DNA of 42,796 bases from Trichlorobacter sp. (lineage in GTDB: Bacteria > Desulfobacterota > Desulfuromonadia > Geobacterales > Pseudopelobacteraceae), in NCBI RefSeq assembly GCF_030247655.1, contig NZ_JAOTRZ010000005.1:1-42796 (forward strand). Direction: 5' to 3'. Of the stretch, positions 18,104-27,450 are shown one piece after another (the stretch's first letter is position 1; the number at the start of each line of letters is the position of its first letter). The notes below the pieces were generated by a model. That model was not told where the DNA came from. It saw only the letters and a list, made by a program, of their open reading frames with translations, and ran no database searches. The position numbers and the translations under genes are program-made.

Positions 18104-19095
18104 GTAGTCTGAAGCTGCTCATCTATGCTCTGCTGAGTGAGCAATCAGCCTTGTTGTCCATCTTTGGCTCACAGCCGGTCTGGCAGCGGGTACTCTTCTT
18201 TTTGGCTGCTCATCTACTTGCCTCGCTACTCTTTGCCCTGCTGTTAACGGCCAGCTTTCCCAAGCGTTTTATCTCTTCCCGAAAAGGGCTGTTGGGGCTG
18301 TTCTTCAGTTTTAATTTTTTTGTGCCTGTGTTTGGCGCACTGGGGACGTTACTATTACTTTTATATTTCAAATGGTTTCTGAAGGAAGAAGAACGTACGG
18401 AATTTTCCAATGTGCCGCTGCCACCTTTTTTGGCAGAGTCAGCGGATCTTGGTTCCGGTATGGGGGAGGGGGGGGCCTGGTCCCGTTTACGGACCCTGGA
18501 TCTACCCCGGGAGCTGCGCCTAAAGGCGTTATTATCAGTAGGAATCAGCAGCGGGCATAACTCCAGTCGTTTGTTGCAGCATGCAACCGGAGACAGTGAT
18601 GATGAAATCCGGTTATTGGCTTTTAACCTCCATGAACGTCAGGAACAGAAGATACAACAGGCTATTTCAGCAGAGCTTCATGAGCTGAAAACCGCTAAGA
18701 CCCCTGAGCTTAAGGCCTCGGTCTGCCGTAACCTGGCCTTCTCCTACTGGGAGATGGTCTACAGTGCCCTGGCTCAGGATGATCTGCGGGATTTTTTTGT
18801 GGAACAGGCGGCCAAATATGCTGAACAGGCATTACAGCTGGACGCTAAAAATCCTGCTCTGCTTGTTTTAGTAGCACGAATATACCTGCAAAAACGTAAT
18901 TACAAGTTGGCTTCAGAGACCATTCAGAAGGCGTTGTCGGAAGGTGCTGATCCGCTTAAGGTGCTGCCTTATCAGGCAGAGCTTGCCTTTTATGAGCGAG
19001 ATTTCAATGCTGTCCGAAGATTGTTACAGCAGGATACAACGATTCGCTTCAGGCCTGGTATCGGGCCGGTGGCTCAGTTCTGGGGTGTTCGCTGA
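18100..19095 (+). CDS. pelE: Inner-membrane TPR protein PelE
   Basis: The 331-residue protein has two hydrophobic segments near the N-terminus (about 22-46 and 62-88) followed by a cytoplasmic helical region. Its second half contains TPR units (YAEQALQLDAKNPALLVLVARIYL is the clearest part, about 240-262). PelE is part of the inner-membrane synthase complex with PelD, PelF and PelG. It overlaps pelD by four bases and pelF by one (TGATG). Identification rests on the domain layout together with its invariable position between pelD and pelF. An eight-G run lies at 18468-18475. Confidence 0.87.
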   Translation: MSSLKLLIYALLSEQSALLSIFGSQPVWQRVLFFLAAHLLASLLFALLLTASFPKRFISSRKGLLGLFFSFNFFVPVFGALGTLLLLLYFKWFLKEEERTEFSNVPLPPFLAESADLGSGMGEGGAWSRLRTLDLPRELRLKALLSVGISSGHNSSRLLQHATGDSDDEIRLLAFNLHERQEQKIQQAISAELHELKTAKTPELKASVCRNLAFSYWEMVYSALAQDDLRDFFVEQAAKYAEQALQLDAKNPALLVLVARIYLQKRNYKLASETIQKALSEGADPLKVLPYQAELAFYERDFNAVRRLLQQDTTIRFRPGIGPVAQFWGVR

Positions 19096-20609
19096 TGGCA
19101 GATATTTTTCCCAAGGCTAAACAGGTTGATGTGATGCTGCTGCTGGAGGGGACCTTCCCCTATGTCAGTGGTGGCGTGTCCAGCTGGGTTAATCAGATTA
19201 TCAAGGGGTTTCCCGACCTTGATTTCGGGGCGGTATTTATCGGCAGCAAGGCTGACGAGTATGATGGCTTTAAGTACTCCTTGCCTCCTAACCTGAAACA
19301 CCTGCAAGTGCATTATTTACACGATGAGCATATCACCCCGACGGTAGTACCCTGTGCCGGAGACCCCCACGGCTTTGAAATCCTGCAGCGGCTGCATGGC
19401 TGGTTTGCCAACCCGCATCCTGATGGGTTGCCAGCGGAGCTCAAGCAGGCTTCCTTTTATCTGAAGGCCAAAGGAGGCGTTGATTACTCCCAGTTTTTGT
19501 ATTCAGATCGGTCCTGGGAGTATATCTGTTCCTTATATCGTGAGCGCTGTACAGATCCTTCATTTGTTGATTATTTTTGGACAGTCCGCAATATGCATGC
19601 CCCGATCTGGCAACTGGCTGCCATAGCTGGCAGCTTAATTCCGGCCAGGGTGTATCATACCGTTTCCACCGGCTATGCCGGATTTTTAGGGGGGCTTTTA
19701 CATCACCATACCGGGCGTTCCCTGATACTCTCAGAGCACGGTATCTACACCAAGGAACGCCGGATCGATATTTTTAACAATGAGTGGATTCAGGATAACC
19801 GCAATGCAATGCAGCGTGATCCAACCGAGATCAGCTACTTTCGTGATCTTTGGATCAGGTTTTTTGAAACACTTGGACGTTTCTGCTATGACGCGGCAGG
19901 TCAGATCGTATCGCTGTATGAGGGGGTGCGTCAACGTCAGATCAGCGACGGTGCCCTGCCTGAAAAGATCAGTGTCGTACCCAACGGGATTGATGTGGCA
20001 CGTTTTGCACCACTACGTACAACACGACCGCCCCGGCCCCCTATGGTGCTGGCACTACTGGGGCGGGTGGTGCCGATCAAGGATGTTAAAACCTACATCC
20101 GTGCGATCCGTATTCTGGTTAATCATATTCCGGATCTGGAAGGTTGGGTAGTTGGGCCGGATGGTGAAGATCCTGAATATGCGGCAGAGTGCCGTGCCCT
20201 GGTTTTGAGTCTGGATCTCGCAGACCGGGTACGTTTTACCGGCTTCATGAATCCGGTGGACCTGTTTCCGCAGATCGGGCTGCTGGTGCTTTCCTCCATC
20301 AGTGAAGGCCTTCCTTTGGTGGCTCTGGAAGGGTTTGCTGCCGGAGTGCCATTGGTTTCCACCGATGTCGGTTCCTGTCGTCAGTTGATAGAAGGGGTTG
20401 GCGAGCAGGATCAGGCCCTGGGAACGGCTGGCGCTGTCGTGCCGATCAACAACCCCCAGGCCCTTGCTGTTGCCTGTCTTGGCCTGCTGCAGGATCAACA
20501 GGCATGGGATCAGGCCAGCCAGGCGGCCATCATCCGGGTTGAAGCCTTCTATACCCAACAACAGATGTTTGCCCGCTACCATGCATTGTATCAGGAGGCG
20601 TTGAGCTAA
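19095..20609 (+). CDS. pelF: Pel glycosyltransferase PelF
   Basis: PelF is the soluble GT4 (GT-B fold) enzyme that polymerises Pel from UDP-sugar. The 504 residues include the N-terminal acceptor motif FPYVSGGVSSWV, the EHGIYTKER segment, VPNGIDVARF at the domain junction, and the catalytic EX7E motif with E404 and E412 (EGLPLVALE). The sequence is close to the family along its whole length and has no signal peptide or membrane span. ATG 19095 overlaps the pelE stop; pelG follows with no gap. Confidence 0.95.
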   Translation: MADIFPKAKQVDVMLLLEGTFPYVSGGVSSWVNQIIKGFPDLDFGAVFIGSKADEYDGFKYSLPPNLKHLQVHYLHDEHITPTVVPCAGDPHGFEILQRLHGWFANPHPDGLPAELKQASFYLKAKGGVDYSQFLYSDRSWEYICSLYRERCTDPSFVDYFWTVRNMHAPIWQLAAIAGSLIPARVYHTVSTGYAGFLGGLLHHHTGRSLILSEHGIYTKERRIDIFNNEWIQDNRNAMQRDPTEISYFRDLWIRFFETLGRFCYDAAGQIVSLYEGVRQRQISDGALPEKISVVPNGIDVARFAPLRTTRPPRPPMVLALLGRVVPIKDVKTYIRAIRILVNHIPDLEGWVVGPDGEDPEYAAECRALVLSLDLADRVRFTGFMNPVDLFPQIGLLVLSSISEGLPLVALEGFAAGVPLVSTDVGSCRQLIEGVGEQDQALGTAGAVVPINNPQALAVACLGLLQDQQAWDQASQAAIIRVEAFYTQQQMFARYHALYQEALS

Positions 20610-21980
20610 ATGGCCGGTATCGGATTTGAATTACGTAAATTGATGAAGGGCGACAGCTATAGCTCATTACTGATGGCCTATGCCTATGCCGGTATCATCA
20701 GTTCCGGCCCCTGGATACTTTCTATTATTGCAGTGTTGTTGATCGGCGTTATCTCGCTGCCGGTGGTCATACCGGCGTTGCTGGTCTCCAAGTTTCAGAC
20801 CGTGGTTACCTATCTGATCGCCTTCAGTCTCATACTGACCGGCCTGGTGCAACTGTCCTTTACCCGCTACTCTGCAGACCGGATCTTTGAAAAGGAACAT
20901 TACCGGTTGCTCCCCAACCTGAACGGACTGCTACTGGTGGTGATCGCGGTTAGCGGACTTCTTTCCTATCCGATTGGTCTGCTGGCGTTTCCTCAACAAA
21001 GCCTGTTTTTCAGGCTGCTGTTTGCTGCAACCTTTGTGGTGCTCTGCTGCGTATGGGTTACCGCTATTCTGCTGTCGGGCTTGAAGGCCTACAAGGCGAT
21101 ACTGGTTAACTTTGCCCTTGGCTATGGTTCTGCCCTGCTACTTGCCTTTTTGCTGCGGCATGGCAATCTGGAAGGACTGTTGCTGGCCTTTCTGGCCGGC
21201 CAATTCATCCTGTTGCTGGGGATGTTCTGGGTCGTCTTCCGTGGCTATCCCTCCCGGATATTCATAGAGTTTGATTTTATGGGATCAGGCAGGATGTACC
21301 GTTCCCTGATGCTGACCGGTCTGTTCTATAACCTGGGAATCTGGATGGACAAGTTCATCTTCTGGATTCATCCGGTTACCGGATCAAACGTCATCGGTCC
21401 TCTCAGGGCTTCGCTGGTCTATGACCTGCCGGTCTTTCTTGCCTACCTGGCAATCATACCGGGCATGGCTGTTTTTCTGGTGCGGATAGAGACCGACTTT
21501 GTTGAATACTATGACCGCTTCTATGATGCCGTGCGAGAAGGGGGGTCGCTTTCCTACATCCAGGAGATGAAGGACGAGATGGTGCGGGTGGCCCGGGAAG
21601 GTCTGTATGATATTATCAAGATCCAGGCCATTGCCACCATTGTGGTGATTGTGGCCGGGCGTCAGCTACTGCGCTGGGCCGGTATATCTGAAATCCATCT
21701 GCCTCTGCTTTCGATTCAGGTGGTGGCAACCGGTTTTCAGGTGGTGCTGCTGGGGCTGCTGAATATCTTTTTCTACCTGGATAAGCGGAATCGGGTGCTG
21801 TTGTTGACCGCCCTGTTTACGGTTCTGAACCTGGGGCTTACCCTGCTCTCGATCTGGATGGGTCCGTACTATTATGGCTACGGCTTTGCCCTGGCACTGA
21901 TTATGACCATTGCAGTGGGTATGGCCCTGCTTGATTATGACCTGGGAAAACTGGAGTATGAGACCTTTATGCTGCAGTAA
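20610..21980 (+). CDS. pelG: Pel polysaccharide transporter PelG
   Basis: The 456-residue integral membrane protein begins MAGIGFELRKL, characteristic of PelG, and has about 12 hydrophobic helices of the MOP/PST exporter type. It is thought to carry the growing Pel chain across the inner membrane in the PelD-E-F-G complex. Its ATG directly abuts the pelF stop. It is the last gene of the operon; no convincing intrinsic terminator is visible in the 154 bases after it. Confidence 0.94.
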   Translation: MAGIGFELRKLMKGDSYSSLLMAYAYAGIISSGPWILSIIAVLLIGVISLPVVIPALLVSKFQTVVTYLIAFSLILTGLVQLSFTRYSADRIFEKEHYRLLPNLNGLLLVVIAVSGLLSYPIGLLAFPQQSLFFRLLFAATFVVLCCVWVTAILLSGLKAYKAILVNFALGYGSALLLAFLLRHGNLEGLLLAFLAGQFILLLGMFWVVFRGYPSRIFIEFDFMGSGRMYRSLMLTGLFYNLGIWMDKFIFWIHPVTGSNVIGPLRASLVYDLPVFLAYLAIIPGMAVFLVRIETDFVEYYDRFYDAVREGGSLSYIQEMKDEMVRVAREGLYDIIKIQAIATIVVIVAGRQLLRWAGISEIHLPLLSIQVVATGFQVVLLGLLNIFFYLDKRNRVLLLTALFTVLNLGLTLLSIWMGPYYYGYGFALALIMTIAVGMALLDYDLGKLEYETFMLQ

Positions 21981-22134
21981 TGAATCTCCCCAGCAAGCCT
22001 TGTGAATCTACCCTCTGAGTACTGCCTGTCGTTGCCGGCGATCGAGCTGCTTTGTTATATTTCGTCAGATTTAGTCGCTTGTCCTGTTACTGCCGTTACT
22101 TGATAGTGCTAATAAAAATCAGGAAGTTACCTCT

Positions 22135-23043
22135 ATGCGCGAACATCTCGTAGCAACCCTGCAGCATATCCCTTCGGCAGCCATCCTGGTTGATGCTAAT
22201 GGACAGATACTACAGGCAAATCATGCTGCTGAACTTCTTTTTGGCTATGCATCGGGCAGTTTGGATGGACGACCCCTTGCTGTGTTGATTCCAAAGGACA
22301 GGCGGGAACTGCATGATGAACTGCTGTATGACTATTGCAAGAATCCTTCAACCTGCCCCAAAGGGACCGGACTGCAACGTCATGGACTGCGCCAGGACGG
22401 CATCATTTTCCCCGTTGATGTTGCGCTTGCTCCGATTCAGTTTGGTGAGGAAGTTCTGTTTTTTGCCACTGTAGTTGACCTTTCTGCCTTCAAACAGACA
22501 GAGCTTGAGTTGCGGCAGGTCAATCGGTCTCTGCGCTTTTTAAGTAAGGTGAATCAGCTTGTTGCCCATGCGGATGATGAACAGGATCTTCTGCAGGAGG
22601 TCTGTCAGGCTGCTGTGGAGGCAGGAAACTATCGGATGGCCTGGGTCGGCCTTGCAGAGCAACATGCTGATAAAAAAATCCGTCCGGTGGCATTCCATGG
22701 CTTCAATAACGGTTTTATTGAAAAGCTGAATATTACATGGGGAGAAAACGGTAACAATATGACTGCCGTGGGAGAAGCCATCAGATCCGGTCAGCCGGTT
22801 GTCCGCAACAATATTTTGGGTGACCCCCAGATGTCCCCCTGCAGAGCCGATGCAAAGCAGCGTGGCTATCAATCGGTCATCGCCCTGCCATTAAAAGTAC
22901 ATGATACCGTCTGGGGGGCGTTGGCCCTGTTTGCTCCTGAAAATGCAGCATTTACACCACAGGAATGCAAAGTGCTGTCGGAATTAAGCGATGATTTGTG
23001 TTTTGGTATACGGAGCTGCTTTCAGACCAGCCTGCAGGGATAG
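22135..23043 (+). CDS. PAS-GAF sensory protein without output domain
   Basis: The 302 residues hold a PAS domain (about 5-120, with ILVDANGQILQANHAAELLFGY) and a GAF domain (about 135-298, with YRMAWVGLAE and GEAIRSGQPVV). GAF domains of this sub-type usually precede a histidine kinase, GGDEF or EAL module, but here the protein stops right after GAF. No kinase continuation is seen in any frame before the next gene, which starts 40 bases later. No transmembrane helix is present. It may signal by protein contact or be a degraded sensor. The ribosome site is weak (AGGAAG, then a long gap). Confidence 0.82.
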   Translation: MREHLVATLQHIPSAAILVDANGQILQANHAAELLFGYASGSLDGRPLAVLIPKDRRELHDELLYDYCKNPSTCPKGTGLQRHGLRQDGIIFPVDVALAPIQFGEEVLFFATVVDLSAFKQTELELRQVNRSLRFLSKVNQLVAHADDEQDLLQEVCQAAVEAGNYRMAWVGLAEQHADKKIRPVAFHGFNNGFIEKLNITWGENGNNMTAVGEAIRSGQPVVRNNILGDPQMSPCRADAKQRGYQSVIALPLKVHDTVWGALALFAPENAAFTPQECKVLSELSDDLCFGIRSCFQTSLQG

Positions 23044-23083
23044 GCTGACCTGCGATACAGGGACTGTTTGTTGAGGTAGAGCA

Positions 23084-24745
23084 ATGAATAGAATAATCTG
23101 CTGGTTTGTGCTGCTTTTAAGCGTGATGTCGCTTCCTCTGTCTGCTGCCGGACAGAATGCAGAGCGGACCGTTGAAATACGTGTCGCCCCCAGAGATACC
23201 CTTATCGGGTTATGTCAGAAATACCTTGTTCAGCCTGAAAAATGGCAACAGGTGGCAAAGCTCAATCGTCTTCCAGATTCCAACTACATAGCTCCAGGGC
23301 AAAAAATTGTCGTACCGGTTGCTTTGCTGAAAGGGGTGCCGATGGACGGCACCGTCTCCTTTCTGCAAGGAGAGGCGTTCCTGCAGCCAACCGGCAGTTC
23401 TGAATGGCGACCGCTGAAATTGCGGGAGATCATCAGGGAGGGGGGCGCGCTTAAAACCGCAGCGAACAGTGCCCTTGAGATCAGTTTTGAAGATGGCACC
23501 AGCTTCTTGCTGCGGGAACAGTCATTGTTGACGGTTAAGGCATCAAAGAAGGGGCCTTTGCATCTCCTGCGGGTACTACGACTTGAGGGTGGCAAGATTA
23601 TTTCCAGGGTAAAGTCTGCCACTGGCAAGGACTCCCGCTTTGAGATCGAGACCCCCTCCGCTCTTGCTGCTGCGCGGGGAACCCATTACCGGGTGGCGGT
23701 TGACGGGCAGGGTACTACCCGGGCAGAAATGCTGGAAAGCCGTACTGATCTCTCGGCAATGGGCGCGACCGTTCCTCTCAAGGAAGGGGAAGGGGCGTTT
23801 GCCCGTAGTAACGAACCGCCTTCTCCGCCGATCAGGCTGCTTGATCCGCCGGAGCCACAGAATATTGCCGCTGTGTATGGTAATAAATCCAGTACGGTCA
23901 GCTTTTCCCAAGTGCAGAACGCGGCACAGTATCGGGTTTTGCTGGCACGGGACCATGAAGGCAAAAACGCTGTCAAAACGGTGGTTATAAAGCCTGATGA
24001 AGCCTTTGTGTTTGAGGGGCTTGAAGATGGGAGTTACTATCTGCTGGCAACCAGCATTGGTGAAGAGGGGCTGGAAGGCGCCCCGTCAAAACCCTGTGAG
24101 ATAAAAGTCAGACGGAAACCGCTGCCGCCGGATATTGTTGCCCCTCTGGACAAGGCGTCCCTGCCTGAAATGCCTCTGAAGTCTCAATGGCATAATGTGC
24201 TTGGCGTATCGGTCTACCAGGTTCAGATTGCCACCACCCCTGATTTTTCCGGGCCTCTGATTGAATCCGGCGACCTCAAAAAGACCATCTACCATTCTCG
24301 GGAACTGCAGGGCGGTACGCACTATTTACGGGTGAGGTCGTTGGCTGAAGATGGCTATGCCGGGGATTGGTCAGCTGTCCGGGCGGTCTCAATAGTCAAA
24401 CTTCTACCTCCTTCATTGCGTAAGCCGGACGGTGATGACAATAAACTCTATCTGGAATGGGAACCGATGAAAGGCGCCACCGGGTATCATCTGCAGATCG
24501 CCCGTGATGAGGCCTTTGGGTCAATTCTTATTGATCAGACACCGGCTGAATCAAAACTTGTGCTGGAAAATCCGCCGGAGCCTGGAAAATACTACATGCG
24601 TGTTGCTGCACGGAATGCCGACCAGGAGACCAGTGCGTTTTCAAAGTCCGGCAGTTTTGAGATCGAGCAATCAAAGTCTTATTTTTTTGAGGCGCTTGGG
24701 TTTGTTGGCGGGGTAGGTCTGGCTCTGCTGCTGGTGCTGTTGTAA
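23084..24745 (+). CDS. Exported LysM-FecR protein with fibronectin-like repeats
   Basis: The 553 residues start with a Sec signal peptide (to about residue 22). A LysM-like peptidoglycan-binding module follows (about 30-78; DTLIGLCQKY and IAPGQKIVVP). A FecR domain comes next (about 105-220; EGGALKTAANSALEISFEDG). Then come about three fibronectin-like repeats (about 255-525; SVYQVQIATTPDFSG and TGYHLQIARDEAFGS). A hydrophobic helix at the very end (about 535-553) could anchor it. Such proteins often accompany CHASE2 signalling proteins, as here, where a CHASE2 kinase begins 16 bases later. I infer a periplasmic sensing or scaffold role; the true ligand is unknown. Confidence 0.85.
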   Translation: MNRIICWFVLLLSVMSLPLSAAGQNAERTVEIRVAPRDTLIGLCQKYLVQPEKWQQVAKLNRLPDSNYIAPGQKIVVPVALLKGVPMDGTVSFLQGEAFLQPTGSSEWRPLKLREIIREGGALKTAANSALEISFEDGTSFLLREQSLLTVKASKKGPLHLLRVLRLEGGKIISRVKSATGKDSRFEIETPSALAAARGTHYRVAVDGQGTTRAEMLESRTDLSAMGATVPLKEGEGAFARSNEPPSPPIRLLDPPEPQNIAAVYGNKSSTVSFSQVQNAAQYRVLLARDHEGKNAVKTVVIKPDEAFVFEGLEDGSYYLLATSIGEEGLEGAPSKPCEIKVRRKPLPPDIVAPLDKASLPEMPLKSQWHNVLGVSVYQVQIATTPDFSGPLIESGDLKKTIYHSRELQGGTHYLRVRSLAEDGYAGDWSAVRAVSIVKLLPPSLRKPDGDDNKLYLEWEPMKGATGYHLQIARDEAFGSILIDQTPAESKLVLENPPEPGKYYMRVAARNADQETSAFSKSGSFEIEQSKSYFFEALGFVGGVGLALLLVLL

Positions 24746-24761
24746 GGATAGCCGATAGCCC

Positions 24762-26741
24762 ATGCCTACTCATCCGGTTCCGCATAATCTGCGCTTCCTG
24801 CTCCTGCTGGCAGCAACGCTTGTCATTCTTCTGTCTGTTGATTATCTGGGAGCATTTGCCGGAGTTGACACCTATTTCTATGACACGTTTTTGCGCCTGA
24901 GGGGAACCAGGCCGACCTCCAACAGGATTGTCATTATCGCGGTCGATGCAAAGACACTTGACCGGTTTGGACAATGGCCGATCAAGCGACGCCATTATGC
25001 AGAGATGCTTGATCGGCTTGATCTGGCAGCCGTTGTTGGTTTTGATCTGCTGCTGCGGGAGCCGACCGCTGATGACGGCCTGTTGGAGGCAGCAATCAAG
25101 CGGCATGGCAGGGTGGTATTGCCGGTGTATGTCGGTGCCGCTGCCCAGTCGATCGGGCCACTTGATCGTTTCTCCTCCGCAGCAACCGGGCATATCCATA
25201 TTGAACTGGGGGTTGATAATACCGCCAGGGAGCTGTTCCATAGTGTCTACGCTAACGAGCTGTTGCCATCACTGTCGTCCAAAATGTATGAAACAGTCTC
25301 TGGACAGCCTTTTCTTCGTCTGTCCCCCCCTGTTCCGACCGCAGGCAGGTTGATTCAGCAGAACCAGCACACAATCAACTACTACGGTACGCCAGGTACT
25401 TTTACGCGGATTTCATTGGCTGATCTGCTTGATGGGACTGTTCAGCCGGTCTATTTTAAAGACAAACTGGTGCTGGTCGGGCTGACAGTGCCGGGTATTC
25501 TTGATGAAGTATCAACTCCACTCAGTCAAACCAGAAACCGGATGCCCGGTGTTGAAGTGCATGCAAATGCCCTGAACAATCTGCTGGACAAGAGCAGCAT
25601 ACATGAACTGCCGGGATTTCTGCGCGCCTTTGCTGCGCTGCTTACTGCGTTGCTGCTGGCTGTTGTACTGGCAAGACGTGATGAAAAACAGGCGGTTCTG
25701 ATCTGGGGTCTGAGTCTGTTTTTGGTGTTGCTGACTGCCTTTATCTTGCTTGCCGGTACTCACTGGTGGGTTCCTCCCACATTCTTCCTGGTCGCCTTCA
25801 GTGTCATATTTGCTGCGGTCTATCTCTATCGTCTGGACAGCGCAGCCCGAAAGCTTGACCATGAATATGAGATCATGACTGCCCTGCTGGGCCGGGATGC
25901 CAATGAAGCCCCTGAACAGGTGGCAGGCAGCGGATTGTTCGGCTTTCTGTCAGAAGGTGGCATCAATGCCAAGATCGGTCGTCAGGTCAGTATGACCAAC
26001 AAACTGCTGGGGCTGCATAAGCAGCTGGAAAGTGCCCTGAAGACAGAGCGTGAGGCGCTTGATAACCAGATCCGGTTTGTTGAGATGCTTTCCCACGAAT
26101 ACCGCACCCCCTTGGCTATTATCCGGGCCAACCTGGATATTCTTGAAATGAAGGACGAAGATCTGGGTGGCCAGCTGTCAGGCAACTTTTCCAAGATGAA
26201 GCGCGCAGTTTCCCGATTGGTTGAGGTGATGGAGACCTCACTGGGGCGGCAACGTCTTGAAGAAGCCAAGGCAGTGCTGCCAGCCAATGAAGAGATTGAT
26301 CTGACGGCCTTTCTTGATTCTCTACTTGAGGAATCAGGTGAACTCTGGGCCGAACGCAGCTTTGAACGGTATGGCGGTGGCTGTTCAGGATGTTGCGTTC
26401 ATGGCGACCGGTTGATGCTGAAGACCGCTGTGCTGAACCTGATTGATAATGCGGTAAAATACTCTGCAGTACAGGAACCGGTACGGGTTTTTCTTGAAAA
26501 ACGGGATGGCCAGGCGATCCTGTCGGTGGTCAATCATGGAGTGCCGGTTGCGCAGGAAGAACTTGAACGGGTATTTGAGAAATTTTACCGTGGCGGCAGC
26601 AGTACCAATACCAGAGGGGCCGGATTGGGGCTCTATCTGGTACGCAAAATCATCGAACAACTGGGCGGACAGGTAACCCTTGCAAGCGATCCGGTACAGG
26701 TGACCACCACCGCAACAATCAACCTGCCACTCTACCGCTGA
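24762..26741 (+). CDS. CHASE2-domain sensor histidine kinase
   Basis: The 659-residue kinase has an N-terminal transmembrane helix (about 10-30) and a periplasmic CHASE2 domain (about 35-280; YDTFLRLRG, VGFDLLL, KLVLVGLT). Three closely spaced transmembrane helices follow (about 283-355), then a HisKA box with H445 in SHEYRTPLA and an HATPase domain with NLIDNAVKYS and GAGLGLYLVRK. An unusual CSGCCVHGD segment with three cysteines sits before the N box and could be redox- or metal-sensitive. It is probably co-transcribed with the LysM-FecR gene. The likely partner is the OmpR-type regulator at 27451, beyond two small genes. Confidence 0.92.
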   Translation: MPTHPVPHNLRFLLLLAATLVILLSVDYLGAFAGVDTYFYDTFLRLRGTRPTSNRIVIIAVDAKTLDRFGQWPIKRRHYAEMLDRLDLAAVVGFDLLLREPTADDGLLEAAIKRHGRVVLPVYVGAAAQSIGPLDRFSSAATGHIHIELGVDNTARELFHSVYANELLPSLSSKMYETVSGQPFLRLSPPVPTAGRLIQQNQHTINYYGTPGTFTRISLADLLDGTVQPVYFKDKLVLVGLTVPGILDEVSTPLSQTRNRMPGVEVHANALNNLLDKSSIHELPGFLRAFAALLTALLLAVVLARRDEKQAVLIWGLSLFLVLLTAFILLAGTHWWVPPTFFLVAFSVIFAAVYLYRLDSAARKLDHEYEIMTALLGRDANEAPEQVAGSGLFGFLSEGGINAKIGRQVSMTNKLLGLHKQLESALKTEREALDNQIRFVEMLSHEYRTPLAIIRANLDILEMKDEDLGGQLSGNFSKMKRAVSRLVEVMETSLGRQRLEEAKAVLPANEEIDLTAFLDSLLEESGELWAERSFERYGGGCSGCCVHGDRLMLKTAVLNLIDNAVKYSAVQEPVRVFLEKRDGQAILSVVNHGVPVAQEELERVFEKFYRGGSSTNTRGAGLGLYLVRKIIEQLGGQVTLASDPVQVTTTATINLPLYR

Positions 26742-26841
26742 ATCCATCTTCTTCTCCCCTCCTTATCTTGCTACTGCCGAATGTTTGTCAGATTTCGTTG
26801 GAATTGATGGTTTCTGATGGCTTGAGGCTCGTCCGAGCGTC

Positions 26842-26854
26842 TGTTATCGTAACA
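26842..26854. repeat. Short inverted repeat upstream of the small gene pair
   Basis: TGTTA-TCG-TAACA forms a 13-base inverted repeat in the 159-base gap before the small gene pair. A GCTCG-TC-CGAGC palindrome and a GTCTG-AAAA-CAGAC hairpin lie close by. These could be an operator or leader structure, but chance cannot be excluded. Confidence 0.3.
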
Positions 26855-26900
26855 TCAAACATGAAGGTCCGTCTGAAAACAGACATCAGGCAGGTGTGCC

Positions 26901-27158
26901 ATGACCAAACCGGTCGATGAAAGCATAGATGATAAAAAACAGCCGCGACCAGAAATGCTGCTGGGGCTATCTTTACCTGCAGTGGTAGAATTGTTCGGTG
27001 TTCCACTGAAATATCTGTCTGTTGTCGGTTTGGAAATAGTCCTGTTTGGATGCCGTGGCGTATGTCTGGTCTGTACCTTTTCACATGAAGTCTGCGTACA
27101 GGCCCGCTATACCGATATACTTGACTTCGGCAACCGTATACGACAGGGAGACTGGTAG
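26901..27158 (+). CDS. Small protein of unknown function, first of a pair
   Basis: An 85-residue frame begins at ATG 26901 with a modest ribosome site (AGGCAGG). The N-terminus is charged and the middle strongly hydrophobic (about 20-60), including four cysteines in FGCRGVCLVCTF and HEVC. The tail is ordinary. I recognise no family. Its stop TAG is immediately followed by the ATG of the next small gene, and both lie between the CHASE2 kinase and an OmpR-type regulator. It may be membrane-associated or bind a metal through the cysteine cluster; that is speculation. Confidence 0.55.
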   Translation: MTKPVDESIDDKKQPRPEMLLGLSLPAVVELFGVPLKYLSVVGLEIVLFGCRGVCLVCTFSHEVCVQARYTDILDFGNRIRQGDW

Positions 27159-27368
27159 ATGACACTATTTGAACAACAAAGATTTCTTGAAGGTATAACC
27201 CATATCAAAGATGTTGATTTTATGAGTTGGCAGGGTTGGGAGCTGTTAATGTCGTGGGTACGGCAACAGGCCTGGCGGGTTGATTTTTTTGGTGGTGAAA
27301 AAATACCGTCCCGGTTGCTTTATCCCAAGTCATTAACCAGTGAGTTAATTGGATATATGGCTGGATAA
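27159..27368 (+). CDS. Small protein of unknown function, second of a pair
   Basis: A 69-residue frame starts directly after the stop of its neighbour. AGGGAGA about nine bases upstream serves as ribosome site. The sequence is rich in aromatic residues (four Trp in the middle third), amphipathic, and has no signal peptide or family that I recognise. The zero gap and good ribosome site argue that both small genes are real and co-translated. Confidence 0.55.
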   Translation: MTLFEQQRFLEGITHIKDVDFMSWQGWELLMSWVRQQAWRVDFFGGEKIPSRLLYPKSLTSELIGYMAG

Positions 27369-27405
27369 GCTCTTTTTTTTGGGTCCACAAGTGTGCTAGT
27401 TTGCC

Positions 27406-27425
27406 CCGGTAACACAGGTTGCCGG
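27406..27425 (+). promoter_or_regulatory. Hairpin in the leader of the response-regulator gene
   Basis: CCGGTAAC (27406-27413) pairs with GTTGCCGG (27418-27425) around ACAG, an 8-bp stem with one G-U pair. It lies about ten bases ahead of the GGAGGAGA ribosome site of the regulator. There is no T tract, so it is not a terminator; it could influence translation or mRNA stability. Confidence 0.35.
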
Positions 27426-27450
27426 TGACTACTGGAGGAGATCTACAGGC

